DNA from: Mugil cephalus
Taxonomy: Eukaryota > Chordata > Actinopteri > Mugiliformes > Mugilidae
Length of the DNA: 64,000 nt
Direction of reading: 5' to 3'
Assembly (NCBI RefSeq): GCF_022458985.1
Contig: NC_061778.1
Span: forward strand, 2,125,501 to 2,189,500
This document shows positions 35,660 to 50,300 of the stretch, piece by piece. The notes under the pieces are model-generated. The model saw nothing but the letters and a program-made list of their open reading frames with translations, was not told the origin of the DNA and made no database searches. Both the position numbers and the translations under genes were made by a program. Every line of letters starts with the position of its first letter. Position 1 is the first letter of the stretch.

Positions 35660-38600
35660 GAAGTCAGTGTATTTATGAGAAGTCTAAGTTTGTTTAATAT
35701 TTCAATAAAACTTTAATCATGCAAACAAATGAACGAAACACTCCAATCGAATCCATACAAGCAAGAACAGAACCAAACTCAGTAAACACTCATAACTACG
35801 TCCGTACTCTTTCTCACCGTTTTCTCGTCTTACTCAGTTTATCCGACTCTCTGCTTTCACCGAGAAGAAATGTTTCCGATTCAGAATTTCTCATTCACTG
35901 GATCCTTCAACCGCATTTAGTAAAGATGACAAACACAAAAACACATCATCTTCTGCATCTAATGTTTGGAAAACTTTGCCAGTTTAAATAAAGAATGAAA
36001 AAATATCATAAGGGGAACAAATATAGACATTAAAGTCATTAAACATAATAAATGACAATAACTGAATAACCAGTGATGCAAAACAAAAATGGAAATGCAC
36101 GTACAGGTCACGTTCTTCTTCAGTCATTACTATCATAGTTTTAAATATTTAGTTTTATATTTGGGATGATTTCAATTTTTTAATATTTTTTATTTTCAAG
36201 TCACTTCTTTGTGCGAAATTAATTGAACATCAAGAAGTGTTTATATATAAAGTGTTATATATATAAATAATTTGAAGGCCATAGCAACTTCTAGCTAAGT
36301 CGTGGTTCATCTTCTGGGAACCACGAGTGTCTGCAAAACATTTCTGATGTGTTCATAAATAAATTCAAAGTTTGGGACACATTTATAATATGGCAGATGT
36401 TATTTAAGTCGGGACAAATGAACCAACAGACAATTTTTTTTTTTTTTAATCAGTCTTTGTGTTTGTTGTATCTACATGTTTTATAATATCAGATTAAAAT
36501 CATTTAGAAAACTGTCATTTAAACTTCGAAATTAACATCTGTCCCAATCCAGGACGAATAAAAAGGAGACAAACCTACATTTCCCAGAATGCCTCATGTC
36601 CCCGTTCACCTGGCTTTACCTGAATCTGTGGACGTGTCCAGTTTTAACTGAATGACTGAATAAATAAACACAGAAATCAGATGAAATGCTTCCAAATGAC
36701 TTTTTAACGTTTGCTTTAATCTGTAAAACTGTTTAACTTCACAGCTGCGTTAAAAACAATAATAAAAGGACAAAGTTTTTAACATTTGACATAATTTACT
36801 TGAACTTATCTCCTTGTGTTTTTCGTCGTGTTTAATACAGAGTCAGGTCTGTGCATAGAGATTTAAACTGCATAACGGGGCCGTGGAGGATTAGTTTCTA
36901 CAAACAGCCTCAACGAAAACACAGCTGAATCTCACTTATTTCAAACTAATGTTGAAAACCAGAACAAAACCAGAAGAGTCGACAACAACAACAAGGTCTG
37001 TTTTTTTGCAAAGAAGTGAAATGTAAATTCTTTATTACCAATTCTTTATCTTGTAATGACATAAACTGAAGATATGAATTAAATCATTAAATGTGGGAAG
37101 TGATTATTATTATTTTTTGTTTGTTTATTTGTTTTCCTGGAACAGAAGAGAGAGAGAAAAGGCTGCAGTAAATAAATACTGTTTGTTTTTTCCCCAAAGA
37201 CAAGAAAAAACACATTTTTTTTCATAAATATAGAATAAATATAAAAACCCCACACATTCATCGTTGTCTTTCTTCTTCTTCTTCCTCGCAGAGTTTGATT
37301 CAACAGAAAAATTAAAAAAAAAAAAATCAATCAGAGCAGAGCGACTCTCAGTGCAACTTTGACTCAGCAGCTTTTTATTTATTTCAATTTTATTTATATA
37401 TATATATATATTTTTAAAACTCCTGCCGAATTGGTTGAGCTGAAGTTTCTTCAGACACGTTGAGGAGCTGCTGCAGGAATTATCGCCTAAAACCTAAAAC
37501 ACATGAACTGTGGAAGCAGCAGCAGCAGAAAAGGGCCGACTGGATTTTATTGAGCGTCTCATGATTGAATCCTCGGATTAAAAATAAATAAATACGTCTC
37601 TGTGCAGCCTAATCTACTAAAGTGATTTGTCACACGTGCAAACTTTCCAGCTTTTTAACATAAAACCGTTTATGTGCATGATTATTAATAAATACAATAA
37701 AACATTTTGGAGGAAAGGTTCAGACTTATTTCTTCTTTTAATAAAATCCACGATACTCTCACTGAACAGTGTGTGGCCAGTTTATTAGGTACACTAGTGG
37801 ATGCACTGTAATCTAAATTTTAGCTTCATGGCCGTTGTGATGTTCGGAAGGAGGTGGTAATTCAGTAGTACATGGTAAAAATAAGGGAGAATCATCCTTC
37901 TTGGAGATTTAATCCAACCTTGAGATCAACAGACCAAGAACAAGTTATTTCTGAAAGAGCAGGATGATGACGGCAACTTCCAGGAGCTTCACATCAGCTC
38001 CAGGTTAAAGTTGGAAAAAAGTCTGAACCGATCCTCCAGAGCACAGATCGAGTTACTCTAATTTTATTTGATCTTTTTTTTTTTAGTGTGCAGCTTCTTC
38101 TTCGTCTCCACGGAGGAAAAAACGACTGATTCAACGAGTGAGTGAGCGTTAATTAGCTCTAACACTGTTCTGAGTCCGTGGGTTCAAAAAAAAAAAAAAA
38201 AAGAAAAACTTGAGTCAACCCAAATACTCAGGTTAACGAGGTTAATATCGTAGTGTTTGTGCGGCCCAGAGCAGACCAGAAGCTTTTGGACTGTTTTGTT
38301 CTTCAGTACATTTAAATTTAAAATCTGACCCTATAATAAAAGTGTTAAATCTCAGCTTTAATCTGAGTTGATTGGTTTAAATAAAGAGGGGGGAGTTACT
38401 TCACGTTTCCTGTGAAGACGGGAGTTCATTCATCTAATTAGATAAAAAAGGAATTTGAGATTAGGATTAAAGTTTTCTGGAAGTGAAGAGGTAATTCTGT
38501 AAAATCCTTATTCTGTGGATTGATGACAAAAAGAAAAAAAATGAAATTGTGAATCAGCTTCTGACCGTCCCAGTTTCTTTTGAGCCCTTTAAATTCGCGT

Positions 38601-38870
38601 TAAAATCACAGCATCTCTCAACAGTTAAAGCCGAGACTCGTCACTTCTCTGCAGAGTCCAAACGATAATAACATAAAATAAAATAAAGTACCTGGTGAGC
38701 AGTTTATTCATGTCTCTCTGTGAAGGATTTAATCTCATAAATGAAATAAATAGTTTGCATCATGACGAGCGTGAACACAGTTTACCTGCAGCCGGAGGGG
38801 ATCAGATTCAAACGATATGGATTAAACCTTTCCAGATAAGGTGTGACAGATTCCTCCATAGAAGAAGAAA

Positions 38871-38910
<40 letters not shown>

Positions 38911-39110
38911 TATAATAAGAGCAGCATGCTGTTGAAAGTGCACACACATACACACATTTAAAAGACCAGATACACACCATGCACCCAAACACACATCCAC
39001 ACAATTTGGCAAAATACTCCTCGGTAGTTCTAGTTTTCCTCCTCCTCCTCCCTCCTCCCTCCTCCTCCTCCTCCTCCTCCTCCTCCTCCTCCTCCTCAGT
39101 GGCAGCTTTC
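35660..39110. other. Intergenic DNA between dcun1d5 and cul5 without a supported gene
   Basis: AT-rich sequence with T and A runs. The fish-type repeat string ggccagtttattaggtac is at about 37781, an (AAT)n run at 38874-38911 and a CTC-rich run at 39038-39098. No exon in either direction could be supported. Confidence 0.55.
36575..36592 (+). promoter_or_regulatory. ZNF143/SBS-like motif
   Basis: CTACATTTCCCAGAATGC closely matches the long vertebrate ZNF143 (STAF) element ACTACAATTCCCAGAATGC. Such sites usually mark promoters, but no exon is evident next to it. It may be a distal dcun1d5 promoter or part of an old repeat. Confidence 0.4.
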
Positions 39111-39114
39111 ACTT

Positions 39115-39126
39115 TTTATTTTTATT
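39115..39126 (-). terminator. cul5: Paired poly(A) signals for cul5
   Basis: TTTATT at 39115-39120 and 39121-39126 gives two adjoining AATAAA hexamers on the minus strand, about 515 bases after the cul5 stop. This implies that the CTC repeats at 39250-39313 lie in the 3' UTR. Confidence 0.5.
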
Positions 39127-39249
39127 CATTTTTTTTTTGCATTCCCCCGTTCAAAAACAAGTCCAATGTAGAGTAGGAGGGAAGCAAAATGGCCGCCGCT
39201 AATATGGCAGCTGTGGCATCAAGTGAAAGCGAAGGATTGAAATCAGCTA

Positions 39250-39313
39250 CTCCTCCTCCTCCTCCTCCTCCTCCTCCTCCTCCTCCTCCTCCACCTCCTC
39301 CTCTTCTTCTTCT
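39250..39313. repeat. (CTC)n microsatellite in the cul5 3' UTR
   Basis: About 20 CTC units with TTC variants at the end. On the plus strand it reads as poly-Pro after an ATG at 39189, but no other evidence supports a plus-strand gene there. Confidence 0.9.
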
Positions 39314-39635
39314 GCAGTCCATTGCTGATGAAAGTAAGGCAGGAAGTATTTCGTTTCATTCGAGTTTCTTTCTTTTCTTGGATTCTTAGCTGCTGGCCGC
39401 CGTGCTCCTCCTCTGATCTGACACTAGAGGGCAGCAGAGACAAACACACGACTCGACGCTACACTCCAGTGACACAAAAACAAAAAAAAATAATCCACAC
39501 GTCTGTTGAACGGGCTTCCTCGTCCTTCCAACGCTCCTTTTCCTCCTCGTTACCTCTCAGGATTTTTTAAAGCAGCCACTTTTCAGGCCAATAGTAAATA
39601 AAGAAACAGCGCCACCTTCTGCTCAACTCGCCGTC

Positions 39636-42600
39636 TTAGGCCATGTACAGGAAGGTGTTGATGTCCGCCTCGTCCCTCTTTATGTACTTGTGCTCGATGA
39701 GCCACTCGATCTGCTCCTTGATCATCTTCTTCTGAGGCAGGAACATGTTCTTGAGGATCTCGACCAGCTCCGTCTGCAGCTGCGCGTTGCTGATCCTCTT
39801 CCTCATCTTCATGATCTGAATGATGGCCTCCTGCACGACGAGATAAACAGCAAGGAAGGAAACTCAGTGGTAATTCAGGAGAACACAGTCGTGGCTGCGC
39901 CGCAAAAACTCAGCTTAAAATAAACTAAAATAAAGAGACTTTAAAACAAGTAAAGCTATAAGAACAGACATAACTGAAAAAAAAAGTAGATTTGCATCAA
40001 TACAAGTAAAATATGAACAGAACTGTTTTGTTAATAGCAATAGTTGTGACTTTATCAGATTTTAATATGTTAATAAGTTTATGTTTAAGATGTAAAAAGA
40101 TGCCTGAAATAAGAAATTTTAACTTTGAGAAAGTAGCTGTTGGTCTTGTTTTTCTAAAACCTTTGTGGATGTTCACATTTTAAGCTTTAACGTAACCACA
40201 ATAACAACTTATAACAACTTATAAAGATAATTTAGGAAGTAACTTGTACGACTAGTAAGAAGAATTATATTGGTGGACAAAAAAAACATGTTGCATATTT
40301 TGCCTTGATTGTTTGACCTCAGTTAGATTTAATTTTTTTTTTGTTTTTTTATGCCAGACTGTGATCAGTACGGTCAGTGGGCGGAGCCACGATATCGATG
40401 CCCCGCCCACATTTCCTCCAGACTCCCTCGTCTTTTCATTCAGTTAATACTAAACTCTGCTCAACCTCCTCCAGCTACAAGGAAAAGTTGGATTATACAC
40501 TGAACTTATATTTAAAAATACTTTACGGTGCGGTTGGCATGGCAACTGGTGATCGCCATTATGCCACATCCTGTTTCTATTGCGTCAAATAACTAAAATG
40601 AAACTCATCCACACAACTGACACCTGAACATTGCATCAACGTTATATTAAGTTCCTGAAATGACAGAAATCATACTTGAAAATAATTATTTTAGTGTTTT
40701 TTAGTTTGGCCCAAGTCCCGCCCACTAACATGGAGGAGGGGTGGAGCTTATGACCTATTACTGCAGCCAGCCACCAGGGGGAGCTGTACTCGCTTTGGCT
40801 TCACATTAGAGGAGCAGGTCTCTGTGATGTAAACGTATCGTGGTACCTGAGTCCTGAGTATTCTGAGCTGAACGATTCCTTCGTTCTCCTCCTCCCTCAT
40901 CCTCTCCGTGGTCAGCTGCAGCCGACCGATCAAATTTATCTTCCCTCGCTTCTGGACTTTGGAGTTTTTACTGCAAAACGAGACAGAAAGAAAAAAACGT
41001 GCAGCGACATTCAAATGAGTTTAAAGTTTAAAGAAGGGTCAGAGTCGGGTAACGACACGTGGGAATGGGTGAAAGAGTAGCAGCTTTTAAAGGAGAAGAA
41101 GAAGAAGAAGTAGAAGGAAAAGGAGAAAGCAAAAAATAAGAAAAGAAGAAGAAGAACAGGAGGTAGTAGTAATAGTAGAAGAAGTAAAAGAAGAACAACA
41201 AAAAGGAGAAGGAGAAGTAAAAGTAGTAGTAGTATAAGAAGGAAAAGAAGACAAGGATGGAGCTCCGTCCATTTCTTATTTTTCATTCTCAGTAAAAAAG
41301 TATAAACCGCCGTGTTTCCACTGTTACACGTGATTTTTTTTAAATCTTTTTAAATAACGTACATGAGTGAGAACTCCTGGTTGACGTAGAACAGCGTGCT
41401 GTCCGTGAAGTCTTTGGGCGAAGTCACCGGAGGCTCGTAGGACAACACCTGTCTCTTCAGTTTGGGGAAGGCGACCAGAGACTGAACAGAGACGGAGACA
41501 ACAAAGAAAACTCAAATAAAAAAACACCCGAGAGCTCAAATCACAGCTCAAATAAGGAGCTTTAAACTGTGGCTTTAAAATCTTCTCACCCAGAGCGTTC
41601 GGCGAAGCTCCGCGTCCGGAAGCTCCGTGGCCAGTTTGAGGTTCTCGAAGCTGATCCTCTCCCTGGGCCTCTGGTTCCAGGCGAACAGGACGGCGAGCTG
41701 GAACGTGGTCACCTCCAGGTCGTACTGACCCACCTCGTTCTTAAAGGTGATCTGAGGAGGAGCAGAGGCAAAGTGAAACCCGGAACCAGACGGGCAGAGA
41801 GAAGTGATGGTGATGATGTTCTCCTCACGATGCCGTTGGACATGAGGTGATGCCAGTGGAGTTTGCGGCCGCTGTGGTTCCTCTTGTAGAAGTCCTCCAC
41901 CTCCGGGATCAGGTCCTCCAGCTCCGTGGGCAGCGACACGAAAACCTTCTCGCTGCTGCGGGACCAGGCGCCGGCGTTCAGGATCTTAATGTTCACGCTG
42001 TCGGCTGCACAGGAAACAAGCGTTAAAGGTTTTTTTATTACTGTCACTGAAGAACGTGGGAGATGGAAGGGATCAAAATAAAGGCAGTAGAAAAACCAAA
42101 GAATAAAAAATAATTCTAATAATAAAAAAATAGATGAAAAGAAATTAAAAGAAGAAGAAAAATACAGAATAAATAAAAAATCTAATAAGGACTAGTAAAA
42201 CTTGGAAATTAACAGAAAAAGGAAAAAAAAACAGTGGATGAATAATAAATTTAATAAAAATTAGAAATGGAAAGACAAGAAAAAAATGAATAAATAATAA
42301 ATAATAAAAATTAGGAATTAACAGAAAAAAGAAAAAAAAAACAGTGGATGAATAATAAATTTAATAAAAATTAGAAATAAAAAAAAACAAGAAAAAACTG
42401 AATAAATAATAAATAATAAAAATTAGAAATTAAAAGAAGAAGAAAAATAGAGAATAAATAATAAATCTAATAAGGAATATTAAAAATTAGAAATTAACAG
42501 AAAAAGGAAAAAAACTGTGGATGAATAATAAATTTAATAAAAATTTGAAATTAAAAAAACAAGAAAAAACTGAATGAATAATAAAAAATAGAAATAAAAA

Positions 42601-44342
42601 AAACAAGAAAAAACTAAATAAATAATAAAAATTAGAAATTAAAAGAAGAAAGAGGAAAGAGAGGATAAATAATAAATTTAATCATGATAAATAAAAATTA
42701 AATAAACGTATATAATAAGTATTAACAAATATATCGACGCCCTCTTAAAATAATGGCCCAATTAATTTTTTGAGGTTTTTCAGAAAACACAAAGAATTGC
42801 CAAATATTAAATACATAATATTTACTATTAGAAATCATTTTATTTCAGGACGTTTCCTAGCTCTGCTGACCTGGCAGCGCCAGCTTGTTGTGTTTGTGCA
42901 TCTCTTTGAAGACCTGGTTGAGATCCTCCGAGACCTTGATGTCCTGAAACATCCTGGCCAGTTTGTTCACGTAATCCGCCGGCATTCCCACTTCCTACAG
43001 TCGCACAACAGGAAACAACACCAGGGACAAAACAGACAAACTCAATATTTTCCTATTCATTTTTTAGTTTTTTAGTTTTTTTAACCGTTCTCATTGGATC
43101 TGATTTCTGCCGTTTCATTTTGTTTTTTCCAGCAGATGTTTACGATGAACTTTATCCACAGAATCAAACAGGACGTGACTTGTTTTCCAGAGGAAAAACG
43201 TGGAGCAGGAGAATATGAGTCAGGTATCTCTCCATCTGGAGTAAATTATGAGGCGCGATTCAACCGATACAGAGGAAAAAATAACAAACAGCCTCTGCAC
43301 CGACTGGATGATCCTCAGATGAGACGTATTCTGATCTGATTCCACAATAAAACCACTAAACAGAATCCACAGAGTAAACTCAGGTTAAAAGGCTGATTCA
43401 CCCGAACAAAACCAACAAACCCTGAACGTTTAAAGGAAGAGAACAGTTTCCTGGATATTTTCCTGTGGAGACTCAGGGTTTATTGCTCATTGGTGTGTTT
43501 TGTTTTTAGTTAGTTACCGTTTTCTTTTGAGATTTAATTTTTAACCAGGACTAGGTTTGTATGTTAAGTTCAACCAACCAATCCACTAAACAACCACTCA
43601 CTCAACTCAGTTGTTTTGTACAAACTTGAATAATTCAAGCTGGTTGTTGCCATTTTTATTTATATTTCTACCTTATTTTATCTTGTTTTATCTTGTTTAG
43701 TCACTGTTTACTAGTGTCTATGTTCCAGTTACTTAGTATTTACATATTATAGTGACTATGTTCAACAATCCAGGACCTGAATGCATCATTTCGTTCCATC
43801 TCACGCTTCTGTTTGGTTGCGAATGACAAATAAAAACCAAACACATAAACGTCTCTCGTCCAGTATTTAGTCTGATGTCTTAATCATTTCACAATAAACC
43901 TTAAATAAAAGCCAAATCAACAAATCTGGTTTTATTGTCGCTTCCCTCACAGCGTCCAGAACATTTCTGGAGCAGAGGACACGAGGTACGAGCTCCACAT
44001 TAACTCTGACTGAAAGATTTATCGGACTGAATCCAGTCGACTCTAGAAAAGACTTTAGGAAACTACAGAGGAGGAACCAAAGGACATTTAGGACTCGATT
44101 ATAAAAGATCGGTATCAAATCCCCACTGAACCGAAGATGTTTAGTAGTTTATTTAAGACAATGTTCTCACTTCTCTGAGCTGCTCTGACATAAAACTTTC
44201 CGCTGACTTACGAGACGCTAAAGCAATAAGAGACGAACACTGAGGCCTTTATCTGCAGTCACCTGCTCAGACATGAGGGTTTTCAGTGGTTTTCAGTTCA
44301 GAGCAAAACCAGGCCAGACAGAGGAGAAGCAGGCGGCGTTAG

Positions 44343-44373
<31 letters not shown>

Positions 44374-47300
44374 GACTCACTCGGAGCCACTCCACCATGT
44401 TCTCTTCGATCTCGCTGTCGGCTGAAATGTCCAGGATGAGGCGCCGGGTCAGATGAGCTTTGTGGTAACGCATGAACACGTCTTTATTCTGGACGTACTT
44501 CAGCACCAACAGCTGCAGGAAAGAGGAGAAGGTTAAAACCAGGAGGAGAAATTAGGGCGAAAGGAACATCGAGGCTGTAAAAACAGAGGAGAAGCAAAGG
44601 ACCCACCACTTCTTTGAGTTTGAGCTCGATCTCCTCCGACGTGAGCTTCTTGCTGAGGGGAGTTTTCCTCAGGAGCATGTCACAGTAGTTCGCCAGCAGC
44701 TCCGGACACTTGGACTCGGGCTGAGTCTTCATGCCCACTCTGGTTAAAAAGCACACGAACACATGGGTGAAAGTTGTTGGTTAAGAAAAAGGAAAAAAGA
44801 CTCCTCCACTCACCCTTTCTGTTTCAAAGGCAGCTCCAGTTTGAAGATGGTGGCGTCATTGACGACAGCTTTGTACGCCTGCAGGCGGAAAACGTCACCG
44901 TGAATGAATAAATAAATAAATAAACATCGGTTCACGTGTTTCTGGAGGAGTCGGACCTTATCTCTGGCTGTGAGGAAGCGCGGGTCGTCCTGAAAAGCCT
45001 CCTTCACCAGTTTACTGAAGCGGTTAAACAGCGTCAACAGCTGCTCCACGTATTTCTCAGAGTCCTGCACCAGCACACAAAGAGTTCACAGCGTTTCTTT
45101 ACAGAATCAGTCTCATATTTATCATATTTATCCCGTCCAGAGATCCAGGATATACAACAATAATAATAATAACAATACATTGTATTTATGTAACGCTTTT
45201 AAAGATGCTTCACAGACATAAGATAAAATCAACAGAACACATTGAATAAAACGTTAAATGAAATAAGTATGAAGGGAGTAACAGTGTGAAGCAGTTAAAC
45301 ATTAAAAGCAATTTCATAGATAGTTTTAAATTTGGTTAACTTTCCTCATTTAAAAATTCTGTACTGCTTTGTGAATAATCCATATTTTTTTTTTTTAATA
45401 TACCATAAATATACAAATATACCTCAAACCGTGTTTATACTCCTGGTCAAAATCTTCAGACCAGTTAAAAATTTGTAAAAATTTGCATTTTGCAATGTTT
45501 GCATCTTACAAAGGCTCCAAGTTGAGCTTCAAAATGCAAAAAGAGGAAAATGAGCCTATTTAGGCCCCAAAATAAACTGAATTCTGTTCATGAACATGTT
45601 GGAGCTCATTCATGATCTTTGTCTCTTTTTAAAGTCAAGACTCTGAAGTTTCTACCAGAAAAGTCAGAATCTCTCTAAGTGGTTTTTATTGTTCTGGAGG
45701 AATCAAAGTTCAAACACAGTAAAAAAAAAAAAAAAAGAAGTTATTGGGTTCACCTGAATGTTTATGTGTTGGTTGAACCCTATAATGACTTTTATCAATG
45801 AAATCAGAAGAAAATGACATGTTGCACTTATGTTAACGTGCATAACTTATGTTATTAACATGCAAACCCAGTATTTTGACACATCATTATTAAAATACTG
45901 AAGCTGTATGATGTATATTTTATATAAAAGCCACATCTTAGATGTTTGAACATATAATTTGTGTATCTTGCAACATGAATGACCAGCAACGGTTAGAAAA
46001 CGGGTTCAAAATGAGAAATGAAGCATTTTATTGTCTACTACTAAAAAAACGATGCCAGTCTAAGGGCTGATTTATTACGAGCTGCTCGGGCTGAAGACCT
46101 GAGTGTGTGACTGTGAACGTACAGTAGTGATGGTCTCGGCGGCCGCCACCATGTCGGCCAGTCCAGCATTGATGATGTGTTCCTCCAGGTCTTTCAGCAT
46201 CGGTTCAATTCCGCTGGGAACTTTGTCCATGAGGGAAAACATCAGGTGCAGCTCTGAGCAGGGAGAAAAGAACACGATACGGAACAAACATGGAGATTTA
46301 TTCAACTCTAGCAGCTTCCCTGGAAGGAAAATCACCAAGACGGGGAGAAGCTATTTCTATTTTTCTACTTTTAAACTCTCAGGTTTACTTCCTCGCGCTA
46401 CGTTAAAATCAGACGTCGCCTCGTGGAGGAACTCACTGTCGGTCTCGTTGCGTTTGATCATCCCCGGACATTCGGCTAAGATGGTTTCTTTGAACGAGGT
46501 CACCAGGGCGTTCACACAGCACTCCATCAGCTGAGAGCAAATAAATGAACACAGCTCGTCAAACTCAAGTTAAACGAGAGAAAACTCAACATGAACGTCT
46601 TCAACATGTCTGACTCTCTGTGGATCATTTGTGGCTTCACAGATTTTATCAGCTTTAATTATTTTTTGCATAATATTCTGCTGCAGTAAAATAAAAAGTT
46701 TCTCTTTCTCCTCTCATCACTATAAATCACGAATAATCTGGACATAATCTAATAATTTAAGGGCAATAAAAACTTAATTGTTTAATAAATGAGAAATAAA
46801 AGATGACTTACTGCCTGAACAGAGTTACATTCACGTCGTGTCTCTAAATATCTAAGTGCTCTCTTCTCCTCTTCTCTCAGCTTCGCATCTGCCTACAGGA
46901 AAAAAATAAAATAAAAAATCACAGTTATGAACCAGAAAGTAATAAAAGTCCAGTTTAAGGGCAACTTAAAAACCTTTAAAACAAGGTTCACATTTAAACT
47001 GAACTACATCCTTCCTGATAACAATAATAATAATAACAATAATAATAATAATAATAACAATAACGGTGTCGTACATATTTCATGAAGTTCTGGACTCCGT
47101 TCTGCTGCAGATAAGACGGCGCCTGTGTTCTGTAAAACCTCTCGGTGGAGTCCAGATAAGCTTTCTCAAAGTTGTCCCTGTAGATCTGCAGCTTGTCCTC
47201 CGGGTTTGAACACAGGTTGACTGAGAGCGGAACAACAAAGAGACTCATTAACGCGCTGATTTCCATCCGTGGATGTGGTTGCGTTACGGTTGCGTTACGG

Positions 47301-50300
47301 TTGCGTTACGGTTGCGCTGTCTCACCGTACGACTCCCGAACGCCGATGACGAGCTGCGAGTCGAAGGCCTCCCCCAGACGCTCGGCGTGAACCAGCTTCA
47401 TGGCGCTGTCCTGCAGACGACTCTTGATGTTGGAGAAGATCGACTCGTTCCACGTGTCCAGCATCAGCTGCAGGAAATAAAAATAAAAAACGTTAAAGGG
47501 CGAGTTTCACTCAGTTTACTCAGCAGAGAAAAGACAGAATTGTTTTTAACACAAGAAACTGACATCAAAGAAGAAGCAGCAGCGAAGGAAAAAAGGTTTC
47601 AGTCGTTTATTATCCAAAAACATGAAGCCGAAGCAACATGTGTCGTCTCATGTTTCTGTTGCACCTGAACGCACCACAAAGACTAAAGCCAAAATGTGAG
47701 GACAATAATAGTTTAATTTTATTTAATCTTTATTTTTCTCAAACCATCAACACATAAAAGCACAAACAAGCTGCATCGGTTTCCTTTTTTTGTTTCTTTT
47801 TACATTATTATATTTACAACACAACTCACAAGACGTACGATCAGATCATGACTTTACATCGACTCATTTATTCATTTAGTTCATTTATTCCAACATAAAT
47901 GTTTGTCAGGATCTTTTGGAGGTTGTCCTTTCATTTGTAATAACTTTATTTGTCAGTCTCAGCTTTCCATCCATGTATTCAGGTCTATATTCCATTTATT
48001 ATACATATTTTCTAATAATTTTTCATCACTTTCAGAATAATTAGTTAATTAATTATTAATTATATTAATTATAGTGTGTTTGTCTATTACTCTCCTCTTT
48101 TTATCCCCTTCCTCCACTATTTCTGTGCTATTCTGTATTTAAGGTCGATATTGTGCAGGTACCTGAACATTTATATATTTTTTTAAGACCATATTTATGT
48201 TTTAGTTCCTTATTGATCCTTGGTTTGTGATTCCTGCTATTGTTTGGATTTCTAACATCTTCCATGTTTCTCAACCGAGTTTTGAATCACTACAGAGGAT
48301 TTAATCCAAATTTGTATGTTTTGTGATTTCAATTTTATGTCCAATTTGCTTTTCTGTTTTTTTTTTCCAGGCATTTTGTTAATAATAAAGTTTACAGTTG
48401 CATCAGTTTCCAACAACAATAAAAAAACAGTTCAGTAAATACAAATTTCAGGTTATTACACACAAAAATCATAAATTATTTTGAACAATCTAAACATAAT
48501 TCAGATCATCTCTGTGTAAAAGCGTCTGAAACCGTTTTAAAAGTTCTCTAATAATATAAATATTAATGTGATCGTCTCACCTTCCGTACGATGCTGTCCT
48601 CCATGTTGGTTTTCTTGTTGCTGCCTTGTTTTCCCATCAGCGTGATCTCCAGCTGACAGAACGGTTTGGGCAGGATGTCGCACTGGGTGAAGAACTTCCT
48701 CCACTCTACGATGTACGCTTTCAGCAGCGCCGTGTCGTCCTGGTGGCTCAGGACCCGCTGCCATGGCAACAGATCCAGATGAAGTGATGACGGTTTCAGA
48801 AAAACCCAACAACAACATTTAAATCCAACAACATTTGAACACGTTGTCAGCGGCTTTCATCAAACGTGCATCGAGAAGAAGAGACGCTCTACGTACAGCT
48901 TGTGCTTGTTTGATGAAGTCCAGGATGTCCTCTTTGAGGGCCTGGTGGATTTTGGCTGGTCCTTTGTCATCCCATAAACACACGGCGTGGACATCTCTGC
49001 AGGACGTGAGGGGACGAGAGAGGACGTGAGGGGAAGTTTATTACACTTTACAGTAAATTAGATGAGAAACAGCAGAGCCAGAGGTGAAGTCTGAAAGTGA
49101 CCTGGTGCCTCCGCCCGTTACCAGGCAACAAATACATTTCTGTGATATTTTTTTAGTCAGCAGAATTTAATTTTAAGCGACGCCTCAGGAGGATTAAGGT
49201 TTTCATTTCAGGCTAATGCGACCGGACAGACGGAGCTTTGTCTTCAGCACAAACATCTGTGACTCCTCCAGAACCTCAGGGCTCAACATATCTCACACTC
49301 CCACAAGATTTAAACTCACAGAAAAGCTCTCTGAAACGTGATCAGTAACAAAACATCTTAAACGAGTTGATAAATTATGTTTCTCGTATCATTTCTCACG
49401 ACAGAACGAGAAGTAGTAACTTAATTTCTCTACTCTGCTGTTACTCTGGTTCCTCAAGTTGTTGTTTTTATTTATTCCGTCTCCAATCTCACATTCAACG
49501 TCTTCTATCTGGATAAGAAACAATCCTCCCTTTAAGAAATTTAAACCATATACACCTCAGGGGTCCAACTAATCTAATCTGGCCCACAACAGTTTCCATA
49601 AAAATAACTGGCATCTATAATTTGTGGACAGAACAAACACTGAGACCCAGAAATTAAACAGCAGAAATAAATGGGCCCAAGTGACACTTATTCTTAACAA
49701 AACTTCAATTTTTTTTTTAAAGATGTGAACTATCTCTTAATTTACTCGTTCTTCTTTGCACTAAAACAAATGAAAAAGCCTAGAGTTGACGTTACTTAAA
49801 GGTTTTGTTGTTTTCTTACTGGTCCGACCCACTTGAGGTGAAACTGGGCTCCAACTAAAATGAGTTTTAGTTGCCTCACCCGATACAGACGGTTTGAAAG
49901 TTGTTATTTGGAAACACAAAAAAAAGGAACTGAGATTGTGATTAAATGGTTTTTAACGCTTTAAAATCCTGTTTCCTACAGAGAGACGTCAGAGCGTGGA
50001 TGATAATTATTATTATAATTCTTTAAACATGAAACTGGCTCTAAATTTAACTGTGTAAATTAAAAAATGGAAATAAGACACATTGTTCTACTGAAAGACG
50101 CACATTTACACCCATTTGCCACTTTTTTAGGTACTAGTGATGCTTCATAACTCTTCTCCTGTTCAGTTGATGTTGAAACAGCGTCAGGAAGGTGGATGAT
50201 TTTACAGTTTGTGGTTTTGTTAACACTTTAACATCCTGCTGGGTTGTAAGTTGTGTTTGAGTAAATGCTGCATGATGCAATATGTCATTTTCTTCTTTTT

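Noticed and set aside
39189-39389. Plus-strand frame starting MAAANMAAVASSESEG then poly-Pro
   Set aside because: Good start context, but it lies antisense in the probable cul5 3' UTR, depends on a CTC repeat and has no splice partner or family match.
41011-41286. Leu/Phe-rich minus-strand frames
   Set aside because: Low-complexity GAA/GTA intron tract of cul5.
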